64,000 nt of DNA from assembly GCF_041200175.1 (NCBI RefSeq), contig NZ_CP165727.1:8550001-8614000 (forward strand). The letters are read 5' to 3'. The notes under the pieces are model-generated. The model saw only the letters and a list, made by a program, of their open reading frames with translations, did not search any database and had not been told where the DNA came from. The DNA comes from Streptomyces sp. R33. Its GTDB lineage: Bacteria > Actinomycetota > Actinomycetes > Streptomycetales > Streptomycetaceae. The translations under genes were made by a program, and so were the position numbers. Within the stretch, counting starts at the first letter, position 1. Each line of letters opens with the position of its first letter. Below are positions 9,948 to 19,000 of the stretch, piece by piece.

Positions 9948-10688
9948 ATGGTCCCCATGAGCGAACGAACGATTGCGCTGATCACCGGCGCGAACAAGGG
10001 AATCGGCCACGAGATCGCCGCGGGCCTGGGCGCCCTCGGCTGGAGCGTCGGCGTCGGCGCCCGCGACGATCAGCGCCGTAAAGCGGCAGTGGAAAGACTT
10101 CGCGAGGTCGGCGTCGATGCGTTCGGCGTACCACTGGATGTGACCGACGACGCGAGCGTCACCGCCGCCGCACGGCTGATCGAGGAACAGGCCGGGCGCC
10201 TCGACGTGCTCGTTAACAACGCCGCCATCACCGGCGGTTGGCCGCAGGAGCCCACCCGGGTCGATCCCGCCACCATCCGGACGGTCGTGGAGACCAACGT
10301 GATCGGCGTCATCCGCGTCACCAACGCGATGCTGCCGATGCTGCGCCGCTCTGCTTCACCCCGGATCGTGAACATGTCCAGCAGCGTCGGCTCCCTCACC
10401 CGGCAGTCAGGAACCGCTGCTGAGCAGACGACGGGTCCGGTGGCCGTGGCGTACGCGCCGTCGAAGACGTTCCTGAACGCCGTCACCCTCCAGTACGCCC
10501 GGGAGCTGAGCGGCACGAAAATCCTGATCAATGCCGGCTGCCCCGGCTACGTCGCGACCGACCTCAACGGCTACCGCGGCGTGCGCACCCCCGAACAGGG
10601 CGCGGCGATCGCCATCAAACTCGCGACCCTGCCCGACGACGGCCCGACCGGCCAGTTCTTTGAGGACGCCGGCGTAGTGCCCTGGTGA
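9948..10688 (+). CDS. SDR-family NAD(P)-dependent oxidoreductase
   Basis: The protein has about 246 residues and a classical short-chain dehydrogenase layout. It shows the Rossmann motif 'TGANKGIG' near residue 14, 'NNAA' near 91, the catalytic Ser in 'VNMSSSVGS', and 'YAPSK' supplying Tyr and Lys. It most resembles carbonyl-reductase-like SDRs that reduce small carbonyls with NADPH. ATG 9948 is 4 bases from GAGGG; ATG 9957 is an alternative start. The neighbouring divergent LysR gene and operator suggest LysR control. The substrate cannot be inferred. Confidence 0.9.
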   Translation: MVPMSERTIALITGANKGIGHEIAAGLGALGWSVGVGARDDQRRKAAVERLREVGVDAFGVPLDVTDDASVTAAARLIEEQAGRLDVLVNNAAITGGWPQEPTRVDPATIRTVVETNVIGVIRVTNAMLPMLRRSASPRIVNMSSSVGSLTRQSGTAAEQTTGPVAVAYAPSKTFLNAVTLQYARELSGTKILINAGCPGYVATDLNGYRGVRTPEQGAAIAIKLATLPDDGPTGQFFEDAGVVPW

Positions 10689-10770
10689 TGTGCACGGCGG
10701 TCATCACCCGCCAGGTGAGGCGGGCTTCATCCGCGCATCTCGAACAGGCTCATCGCCTGTGACGGCTGTC

Positions 10771-10789
10771 CCGGCCGCCTTGCGGCCGG
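10771..10789. terminator. GC-rich hairpin downstream of SDR gene
   Basis: CCGGCCGC-CTT-GCGGCCGG forms a perfect 8-bp stem with a 3-base loop. There is no T-run, as is common in Streptomyces. It overlaps the edge of an IS5 fragment, so its role as a terminator is uncertain. Confidence 0.35.
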
Positions 10790-10960
10790 GGCGGCCCGCG
10801 CGGGCGGCGGACCTACACCTCGGTCCCGTAGATCCGCAGCTCCACGCCTTCCGCATCGGCGCAGGCGAACAGGTCCTCCAGCGTGCGCAGCCGGACGCTT
10901 GGACGGTCTGGGACGGCGAAGCCGCGGGCCGCCAGCAGCGGGCGGACCGCAGCCGCTTGA
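10773..10960 (-). pseudogene. IS5-family transposase fragment with amber codon
   Basis: On the minus strand 'LLAARGFAVPDRPSVRLRTL' and 'EDLFACADAEGVELRIYGTE' match the segment preceding the first catalytic Asp region of Streptomyces IS5-type transposases, where 'TEVQVRRP' is usual. Here the glutamine codon is TAG (10813-10815) and a further two-base loss follows. Flanking sequence to 11143 shows nothing I can assign. This is a decayed fragment only. Confidence 0.55.
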
Positions 10961-11143
10961 TGTGTCGCATCCGGTCCCGGATCCAGAGCACCTCCTCCGG
11001 GGCGGGCTGGCGCTCGAACTCGGCCCCGTGCCCGCCGGGGCAGCGAGAGCTTGGAGCATCACATCCACCCCGCCTCGCCCGCGGCGTGATCCTCCTCCGC
11101 GAAGCGGAGCCGGGCGCCTCGCGTACGTCGCGGTAAACAGGTC

Positions 11144-11587
11144 TTAGTTGCCGTTTTCCCGGGCCTCGTAGTCTGTCAGGCCGACTCTGAGGAGGGACGG
11201 GACAAGGGCGTGCAGGTACCAGGCGAGGTCGGTGAATTTCGGCGCGCCCGGGATGCCTCGGCGGTAGATCGTGGGGAGGAAGGAGAGTTCCCTGCGCTGG
11301 GGCTGGAGCACGAGCATGCCGCCGGTGCCGGCCTGTGGGTGGTACACGTTCAGAGCGACGGTGTAGGGCAGGTTCGCCGTGGCGTCCAGTTCCGCGAGCA
11401 CGGCGTTGAGACGATCGGGGGTGCTGTCGTACCAGTCGTGCATGTCGTCTGCGTCATTGACCATGTACGAGATGTAGCCGGGACGTTCCTCGGCGCACCA
11501 GCCCGCGGGGGTGAGCACCTCCAGCAGGGCGCGCATGGTGGTTGGGTGCTGGAAGGTGAAGTCGATGTCTGCTTGTCGGTTTCCCAC
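11144..11587 (-). CDS. Hypothetical protein, 147 residues
   Basis: I chose GTG 11587 because GGAGA lies 5 bases upstream and the sequence from there has coding character. The frame continues open upstream but with poor composition. Features are 'FQHPTTMRALLEVLTPAGWC', 'DMHDWYDSTPDRLNAVLAEL' and a basic C-terminus ending 'LRVGLTDYEAREN'. I recognise no family. It is divergent from the MarR-like gene at 11958 with a 370-bp gap. Confidence 0.55.
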   Translation of the reverse strand: MGNRQADIDFTFQHPTTMRALLEVLTPAGWCAEERPGYISYMVNDADDMHDWYDSTPDRLNAVLAELDATANLPYTVALNVYHPQAGTGGMLVLQPQRRELSFLPTIYRRGIPGAPKFTDLAWYLHALVPSLLRVGLTDYEARENGN

Positions 11588-11957
11588 GTGCGTCTCCGGG
11601 CGCTTGATCGGTCGCGTCGCATACTCCCCGCTGTGCAAGGTGCCGTCGAGCCGATTTCCCCGGGGAACGCCGCTCCAGCCGTCGGGCGACAGACGTTTTG
11701 ACTGCACCGCGCTCGTGCCGGCCGGTTCCTCGGTCGGCTGCGGGGCCGGTTGTGAGCATCGGGGTTCTCCACCCCGGCCCGCATACCAGTAACTGAGTGC
11801 GCGGTGTTCCCGTACTCGGTGGGACCGGAAGGCGCCCATCAGGAGGAGCTGGACCTCGACTTCGGGACCGAAGCCGACGTTCGCGGAAGGAGACGTACCG
11901 GGTGATAGTGCTGCCATGCCCCTGTAACGGGCAACCGTTCTCGAGGAAGGCTGTCCC

Positions 11958-12374
11958 ATGGCTAACGTCATGTCTCCGATCGTCGCGGAGCGCATCTGGG
12001 CCCTGCCGCTGTCAGGGTCTGCCGTCAAGTTCCTCCAGTACCTCGTCGCTCGCAGCGACTTCGGGGGCACACTGCCGGTCCGGCAGAAGGACATGGCGGC
12101 CGAGTACGGGGTCACCCCGCAGGCGGTCAGCGGGCTCATGGCGCCCCTGTGCGACCTGAACATCGTGCTCAGGCCGCGCAGCGAGGAGCGCAACGGCAAC
12201 TCCTACCGGCTCCACCCGCTCGCGGCGAAGGACGGGAGCCCTGAGGCGATGGAGGCTGCGCTCCGTGCAGCGCTCGTCCGCATCCAGGCGGGGGACCTGC
12301 CGAACCTGAAGCTGCCGACGTACCACCAGGCGCCGCCCACCCCGACGGGCCGCCCGAAGCTCCAGGTCGCCTGA
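11958..12374 (+). CDS. MarR-like winged-helix regulator
   Basis: The product has 138 residues. Residues 20-90 form a winged helix: 'AVKFLQYLVARSDFGG' then the recognition region 'KDMAAEYGVTPQAVSGLMAP' and a wing 'RPRSEERNGNSYRLHP'. AGGAAGG lies 6-10 bases before ATG 11958. The tail is Pro-rich. Proteins of this shape act as small DNA-binding repressors or as replication/conjugation controllers on actinomycete plasmids. The ligand and targets are unknown. A strong hairpin follows the stop. Confidence 0.65.
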   Translation: MANVMSPIVAERIWALPLSGSAVKFLQYLVARSDFGGTLPVRQKDMAAEYGVTPQAVSGLMAPLCDLNIVLRPRSEERNGNSYRLHPLAAKDGSPEAMEAALRAALVRIQAGDLPNLKLPTYHQAPPTPTGRPKLQVA

Positions 12375-12396
12375 CCTGGGCGAGAGCCGCACAAGA

Positions 12397-12430
12397 CGGA
12401 AGGCCTTCCACCGTGGTGGAGGGCCTTCCG
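12397..12430 (+). terminator. Strong hairpin terminator after MarR-like gene
   Basis: Two 16-base arms, CGGAAGGCCTTCCACC and GGTGGAGGGCCTTCCG, pair with a single G-T wobble around a 2-base centre, starting 23 bases after the stop codon. There is no U-tract. Confidence 0.75.
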
Positions 12431-12546
12431 CGCCTGAGTAACTTGGTACCTCCACTATATCCGCTGCGGCCCGGGTCGGGACAGTTGGATTACGCCGTGC
12501 ATGCCGATCGTGTCCCGCGGCGGGTTCTGGCATCCATACCTCGAGA

Positions 12547-12679
12547 CGACGCCCTCGGCAGGATCATCTTGCGACAGGGGACCCGGTTCTCCCGCAAGCC
12601 GTGTACCTGGTGCTATGAGTGGGACACGGATCACCGGCTCACTGCCGTGACTACCTCCGAGGGGACGCGCTGGAGGTAG
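12547..12679 (+). pseudogene. Orphan RHS-repeat fragment
   Basis: 'DALGRIILRQGTRFSRKP' followed by 'WCYEWDTDHRLTAVTTSEGT' closely parallels the penultimate RHS repeat of the 16037-20704 protein ('LSRKPDVWHYVWDAEDRL'). No start or other RHS sequence adjoins it, and a stop follows at once. It is a remnant of a displaced RHS C-terminus. Confidence 0.5.
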
Positions 12680-12817
12680 CGGAAAAGATCGCCGGGCAGC
12701 CGTCGGTTCTGGCTACGGTTCGGCTCGTGCCGGTGGAGTTTGGGGTGGTGGGCTTCACGTGGACGCGGCGCGCGTGGCAGTCGCGGCAGGCTCCGACACC
12801 GAGGTGATCTTGGTGTC

Positions 12818-15123
12818 TCACGAGTGATCGTTACCCGACGTCCCAGGAGTCCTCTCCGCTTCCTTCCGCCAGTGGTCGAGGTTCTGTCGAATGATCTGCA
12901 CGTGAAGGTGTTCCGGGCCCAGTACCCGCACCGTGGACTCCAGCAGGCTGGCGAGGGCCTGTGCGGCTCCGGCCGCATCCCCCGCCCGCCCCCGCATGGT
13001 GGCGAGGTTGTTCCGGGTGGTGAGGGTGTGGGGGTGGTTTTTGCCCAGCACCCTCTCTCGGTCGGCCAGGAGGTCGGCGAGGGCCTGTGCGGCTCCGGCC
13101 GCATCCCCCGCCTCCCCCAGCATGATGGCGAGGTTGCCTCGGGCGGTGAGGGTCTCGGGGTGTTCTTCGCCCAGCACCCTCACTCGGTCGGCCAGGACGT
13201 CGGTGAGGTCCTGTGCGGCTCCGGCGGCATCCCCCGCCTGCCCCCGCCAGGTGGCGAGTTGGCTTCGGGTGGTGAGGGTGTGGGGGTGGTCGTTGCCCAG
13301 CACCCGGGTCTGGTCGGCCGCGAGGTCGGCGAGGTCCTGTGCGGCTCCGGCCGCATCCCCCGCCTCCCCCCGCCAGGTGGCGAGGTTGCCCCGGGTGGCG
13401 AGGGTGTGGGGGTGGTCGTTGCCCAGCACCCGGGTCTGGTCGGCCAGGAGGTCGGTGAGGGCCTGCGCGGCCCCGGCCGCGTCCCCTGCCTCCCCTCGCA
13501 AGATGGCGAGGTTGTTCCGGGCGGTGAGGGCGCCGGGGTGGTCTTCACCCAAGCGGCTGCCGGTGGTGTCGGTGAGGTGCTGGAAGTGGTCGATGGCGGT
13601 AGTGACCTGACCGGATTCACCGAGGCTGCGGCCGAGGCGGTACAGCACTGGGTGCGCGTCCGGCTGGTACAGGGCGTCTTCGGCGTAGCGAGTGAGGGCG
13701 TCGGTGTTGGCGCGTAGGGCCTGGGCGAGGTCGGTGTCGCGCTCGACGGCGGGCCAGGCGGCCCCCAGTGCGTCGGCGGCGGTACGCGCGGCCTGGTCGT
13801 ACTGGTGGGGGGTGAGGGTGTCGCGGGTGGTGCGCTGGATGAGCTGGTGGACGCGGACGGCCTGGTGGGGGGTGCCCGGTTGGTGGTCGATGAGGCTGAG
13901 CCGGTCCAGGGCGCGCAGGGTGCGTACCGCGTCCGCGGGGGAGACAGGGGTTTGTTGCGGGGTGGGGCCGGTTGTGGTGCGGTGTGCGGCGAGGTGGGTT
14001 CGGGCGCTCTGGCCGGTGAGGACGTCTTGGGGGATGCCGTTGGCGTCGAGGAGTGCGGCGAGGTGGAGCATGGGGCGGGCCAGGCCGGCGGGGCGCAGTG
14101 TGTCGGCGCGGTCGATGGACAGGGACCAGGCGGCAGCGAGGGCGGTGGCCTGCTCGTCGGGCAGGGTGTCGGGGGTGAGGTGGTCGAGGGTGGTGGCGCG
14201 GTCGGCCAGTAGATGTCGGTAGGCGGCAGCGGATTCGCCGGAGTCGATGAGGTAGGCGGTGGCTTGGGCCAGGGCCAGGGGCAGGTGTCCGAGGTCGTGT
14301 GCGAGGGCGGTGAGCTGGTCTGCGGGCTCGGTGCGGCCCTGAGCGTCCAGGGATGCGGTGAGGTAGGCGAGGGATTCGTCGGGGGTGAACAGGCCGACTT
14401 CGATACGCCGACGGCCTTCACTGAAGCGGGCGGCGTCGCGGCGGCGGGTGGTGAGCAGTACCCGGCCGTGGGGACTGGCCGGCGGCCACAGGCTGTAGCG
14501 GTGGGCGGGATCGTCGGGGTGGACGATGAGGTCGCCGGGATCGGCGAGGTCGTCCAGGACGATCAGCCATCGGCACGGCCGCTGCCCGGGCTTGGGAGCC
14601 AGCCAGGCCAGGAACTGTTTCGCAGCTGTTCGGGGTTGTCGGTGTCGGCCCGGCATAACTCGACACCGGCTTGCGCGAACCCGCTCACCACGGCCGACCG
14701 GGCGCTCGCGGTCACCCAGACCAGGACGTCCAGGCCGCCGTCGTCCCAGGCCGCGCGGGCATAGTCGGCGGCGAGCTGGGTCTTGCCGACGCCGCCCATC
14801 CCAGTCAGCACCTGGGAGAGCACCGCGGTACCGCCGCCCTCGACCGCCTCCCGCAGCCGGTCTCCCTCCCCGCGGTGCTGAAAAGACCGTGCCGGCAACG
14901 GGATCACACCGACCTGGTGCGGCCAAGCCGGGCTGCTCTTCGCGGGCAGGTGGTACTGGTGGGTGATGGAGTTGTTGTCGCCGGTGAGGAGGTCCCGGAC
15001 CGTGATCTCGTTGCCGTCGCCGGAGACTCCGAGGCCGATGTCACCGCCGGCTGACAGTCCGCGCTCGCCCGGCACCGTCTTCCCCGGGCCGCCCTCGTTC
15101 TTGCTGCGTCGGAAGGTGCTCAT
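12818..15123 (-). pseudogene. NB-ARC-type ATPase with TPR repeats, one frameshift
   Basis: Start ATG 15123 overlaps the upstream stop (ATGA). Residues 1-60 hold two G-D-[GN]-N motifs ('GVSGDGNEITV', 'LLTGDNNSITH'). The P-loop is 'TGMGGVGKTQLA' near residue 110, then 'LIVLDDLADPGDLI' (Walker B) and 'VLLTTRRRD'. The C-terminal third is a run of 42-residue TPR units of the kinesin-light-chain type ('EDHPGALTARNNLAILRGEAG'). Near 14632 the frame slips: 'ADTDNPEQ' must change frame to reach 'AAKQFLAWLAPKPGQ', consistent with loss of one G. Otherwise about 768 codons are intact. Such STAND ATPases act as signalling switches or defence sensors; the function here is inferred. The slip may be decay or a sequencing indel. 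Confidence 0.75.
12940..13575 (-). repeat. Tandem 126-bp TPR-encoding repeats
   Basis: Five to six imperfect 126-bp units encode the TPR array. Each carries a near-identical block spelling 'EAGDAAGAAQ(A/D)L' followed by 'RVLG..HP.TL'. The nucleotide identity suggests recent duplication or homogenisation. Confidence 0.7.
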
Positions 15124-15533
15124 GGGTGCTGGTTCCCGTCGCCGGTGACGGCCTCGCCGATACTGCCGTCCGCGGCCACGCCGCGTTCTCCGGGAACGGC
15201 CAGGCCGCCGCCGGCGCCGACGGCGCCCCCTGCGGCTGCTGGCGGTTGGGGCCCGGGGGCAGGCGTGGTGAGCTGGTTGTTGTCGCCGGTCACCGCCCGC
15301 CCGATCCCGCCGCGGGCCTGCACGGACCGGGCACCGGCCACTGGCGGAGTGCCCTCGCCGCGGGTGAGCACGAACACCGACACAGCCAGCCCGATCACCC
15401 CCACGCCGGCCCCCACCACGCTGGCGACCTTGTCCGCCGTCTCCAGGTCCGCCAATCCCACGACCAGCACCAGTCCCACGACCACCACGGCGCACATCAC
15501 CGCAACAGCCGCCCACGCCTTCCGCCTCGCCAC
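15120..15533 (-). CDS. Membrane protein with GDNN-type motifs, partner of the TPR ATPase
   Basis: GTG 15533 has AAGGGGG 5 bases upstream. The 137-residue product has two hydrophobic segments (residues 7-29, 'AVAVMCAVVVVGLVLVVGLA', and 37-57). A Pro/Gly-rich tail contains 'GGIGRAVTGDNNQLT' and 'GSIGEAVTGDGNQHP'. The tail motif is repeated in the N-terminus of the ATPase encoded immediately downstream, and the two genes overlap as ATGA. The shared motif and coupling suggest that the two proteins contact each other or a common partner at the membrane. No named family is recognised. Confidence 0.65.
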   Translation of the reverse strand: MARRKAWAAVAVMCAVVVVGLVLVVGLADLETADKVASVVGAGVGVIGLAVSVFVLTRGEGTPPVAGARSVQARGGIGRAVTGDNNQLTTPAPGPQPPAAAGGAVGAGGGLAVPGERGVAADGSIGEAVTGDGNQHP

Positions 15534-15770
15534 CCGAACCCCCTTGTCCAGCTGTCCTTCCGGGCCGGCCCGTCCCTGGGCCGTCCATCGAACCTAGCGG
15601 CCGGCGGGCCCGGACGGGTGGGGTTCACCCCGGACGGTCCTGAGGGCGGCGAGAGCGCTGCAGCGGTCGGCTTCCACCGCTTGCGGTGCCGAACGCGACG
15701 CCCCTTGCTTGCAGCTGGTGGCAGCGTTCTTACCGGCGCCTCAGGATGACGACGGCTCGCCCCGCTTCCG

Positions 15771-16040
15771 CTACGCCTCCCCGCGCAGGCGTCGGGCGAT
15801 GTCGATGTCGTTCTGCAGTGCGCTGAGGCGGGGGTACGGCTCGCGGGTGGCGTCCAGGACGCAGACGTGGAGCTTGTCGCCGGCGCAGGGCGCCGCCACG
15901 TTCTCGTCCCACCAGGACGGGTGCTTCACCTGGTCGATGAAGCCGAATACGCCCTCGTGCCCGTCCACCTCGACCTTCGAGCCCACGGGCGCTACCCCGA
16001 CGATCGTCACGTCGAGTTCTTGGTGATCGTGGAATCTCAA
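15771..16040 (-). CDS. S1-like domain protein, candidate immunity to the RHS toxin
   Basis: TTG 16040 is preceded by GGAGG with a 6-base spacer, both inside the end of the RHS gene, and TTGA overlaps the RHS stop. The 89 residues follow an S1/OB pattern: 'LDVTIVGVAPVGSKVEVD', 'GVFGFIDQVKH', 'GDKLHVCVLDATREPYPRLS', 'LQNDIDIARRL'. S1 domains bind RNA, but the position after a toxin-tipped RHS gene argues that it neutralises that toxin. The tight coupling would ensure immunity is made whenever the toxin is. Confidence 0.65.
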   Translation of the reverse strand: MRFHDHQELDVTIVGVAPVGSKVEVDGHEGVFGFIDQVKHPSWWDENVAAPCAGDKLHVCVLDATREPYPRLSALQNDIDIARRLRGEA

Positions 16041-19000
16041 CTCGGTCCTCCATAGACGTCGACCCAGCTGCGACGCTGGGTCAGTTCGTTGAACCGGTCG
16101 AGCTTTTCCACCGGTATCTCAAACTCCAGCCGGACAGCGCCGTTCGGCCCGTTCCTGTCATGAACCTTTACGTGGTCGCCGAATTCCTCGAGGAACCGCG
16201 GATGCATCTCGTACTTCACCATCCCCTTGGCGAAGTTGGCTCCGGTCGGCCCAGCGTACTCGGCGGCCACCGCCCGTTCGCCGAAGTAGATCTTGCCGTC
16301 CGAGATGATGCCGCCGCCGATGTCCACCCCCGGCTGGTGGTTGGCAGGGTTCGGGCCGTGGTCCAGCTCGTACTGGGCGTGGGCCCCCTTCGGCGTGCGG
16401 TAGATCGGGACGTAGTCCGGTGCGAGGCCCAGGTAGTCCGTCCACGCATGCGGGTTCGCCACGTAGGTGAAGGGGTTCGGCGCCGGGGTGAGGCCGAGGG
16501 GATCCGAGGTGAGGTAGCGGCCGTTCTCGGGGTCGTAATGGCGGAAGTAGTTGTAGTGGAGGCCCGTCTCGGGATCGGCGTACTGGCCCGGGAAGCGGAG
16601 CGGCGTGTAGGCGGTGCTGTTCGCCGCCCACGTCGTGAGGCCCCACAGCGTGGACCTGGTGTGCCATGCCACGTTGCCGGAGTCGTCGACCATCTCGGTG
16701 GGAGCCCCGACCAGGTCGGTGACGATCGCGAAGAACCGCGAGTCCACCTCTTCCCTCGATGCGTCGAGGATGCGTTCCGTCTGGGCGATCGGCCGAATGT
16801 CCTCGTGGTCCCACGTGAGGGCCACGACGTGGGGCTGCTCAGTCGAGCTGCTGATCTGCTCGCACAGCGTGTTTCCGTCCCAGGTGAAGTCGATCCGCTC
16901 GGCTACCCTCTCGCCGTCTTGCGCCAGACGGAGCTTGGCCGTGCGGCGGCCGAGCGGGTCGTAGAGATAGCGCCACTGGGTGCCGTCAGGGGTGGTCGCG
17001 GAGACGAGGCGGTCCTCGGCGTCCCACACGTAGTGCCATACGTCCGGCTTCCGTGACAGACGGGATTTGCGTCGCATGGTGACGCGGCCGAGCCCGTCGT
17101 GTTCGTAGCGCACGGCCCCGGCGCGGGTGAGGCGGTTCCCGTCGTAGGTGCGCGCGCCGTTCGCCTCGTTGCCGGGATGGTCCGTCGGCCAGGAGGCGAA
17201 GGTCTGGTTCCCCGCCTGGTCGTAGGCATAGCTCTCGTTCCAGCCGGCAGCGTGCACCGCGGTGACCCGCCCGGCCGGGTCGAGCTCGTACTCGAAGCGC
17301 CCGCCGGCTGCGTCGTCGACAGCGGTGAGGTGGCCGTCCGCACGGTAGCTGTAGTCGCGCTGGAGCACGCGGGCACCGGTCGGGCCGGTCACGGACTGCG
17401 CCGTGAGCAGCCCGGCGGGGCTGAAGGCGTGGCTGAGGACGAGGGAGTCGCCGATCCGCCGCGCCACCTCGCGGCCTGCGGCGTCGTACGTGAAGGCGAT
17501 GGAGCGGCCGGAGGCCGTCATCGCCGTGCGGCGGCCGGCACGGTCGTAGCTCCATGTCGCCGTCGCGCCGGTCGGCGTGGTACGGCTGGTACGGCGCCCC
17601 AGGCCGTCGTAGGTGTACGCGAGTGTGCGTCCGTCGACGGTCTCCGACAGCAGCTTGCCCTCGCGGTCGCGCAGCAGAGTGACTCTCGTGCCGTCGGGTC
17701 CCTGGGCCTCGGCGAGTTGGTCGGTGAGGTCGTAGGCGTAGCTGGTGATGCTGCCGGCCGCGTCCTTGCGGATGATCTGGCCGATGGCATTGCGCTCGAA
17801 CGCGGTCGTCTGGCCCAGTGCGTTCGTGCGGGAGGCGAGAGCTCCGGTGGCCTCGTACGTATAGGTGACCGTACGGTCGTCGAAGTCCGTCTCGGAGGTG
17901 AGGCGTCCCGCGGCGTCGTACGTGTAGTTCCAGGTCAGGCCCTGCGGGTTGGTGACTTCCGTGAGACGCAGCTCGGCGTCGTGCCGGAAGGCGTGGCGGA
18001 CGCCGTCGGGGCCGGTGCGCGCCGTGAGGACGTCGAATTCCGTGTATTCGAACCGGGTGACCCCGCCGAGCCGGTCGGTATGGCTGGTGCAGTTCCCCTC
18101 ACCGTCCCAGGTCCAGCTCTCGGCGGCGCCGTCCGCGTGGACGCGGCGGGCGAGCCGGCCTTCGACCGTCCACTGAAGGCACGTGGTGGCGCCAGTCCCG
18201 TCCGTGATGGAGGTCGGGCGGCCGAAGGCGTCCCGCACGAAGCGTGTCGTGGCCCCGAGCGGATCCGTGACCTCGACGGGGAGCCCGGCGCCGTCGCAGC
18301 GGATGGTGGTCGTGTGGCCCAGGGGGTCGGTGACGGAAGTGAGGGCACCGGCTTCGTTGTAGGCGAAGAGGGTGGTTCTGCCCATCGAGTCGGTGGTCGC
18401 GACGCGGTTGCCGCGCTCGTCATAGGAGTACCGGACTACCTGGCCGTCGGCCCGTTTGACGTGGACGGGCAGGCCGAGCTCGTTGTGCCGGGCCGTCGTT
18501 CCGCGCCCGTCGGGGCGTGTCACGCTGACCAGATGGCCCTCGTCGTCATAGCCGTAGGAGGTCGTGCGGCCGAGCGCGTCGGTCTGCGCGAGCAGACGGT
18601 TGTGGCGGTCGCGTACGTAGCGCGTCGTGTGACCGAGGGGGTCGACGTCGGCCACGATCCTGTACCGGTCATCGACGAGGTACCGGCGGGTGTGGCCCTC
18701 GCCCGTGACGGTTTCGGTGACCCGGTGGCCCGTCGCCTCGTCGACGGCGTCATAGGCCAGGTTGAGCACCATGTGCCCGTCGCCGCCGCCCTCCGCGATG
18801 CAGCGGTTCTGCTCGTCGTACTCGTACGTGTAGGACCGGTCGTTGGTGTCGGTCCACGAGGTGATGCGGGCGCGGTCGTCGTAGGCGAAGCGCAACGGCA
18901 GCCCGGAGGAGTTGGTGACCTCGGTCAGGTTCCCGTCGGTGTAGCCGTAGGCGAGGATGCGCGGGCCGCCGTCGAGGTGCAGGGCGGTGATGCGGCCGTC

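Noticed and set aside
4362..10815. Genetic-code change (amber read as Gln) suggested by TAG at 4362 and at 10813
   Set aside because: Many intact genes in the window end in TAG, including the peptide gene at 42869. The 10813 case is a decayed IS fragment.
11588..12199. Long N-terminal extension of the 11144 gene to 12199
   Set aside because: It would run through the MarR-like gene on the other strand and has poor composition; GTG 11587 has a proper ribosome site.
12818..14926. Taking the 702-codon frame as the complete TPR protein
   Set aside because: Its first 90 codons are Arg/Gly-rich nonsense, while the P-loop and N-terminal GDNN motifs are in the other frame. The gene must span the slip to 15123.
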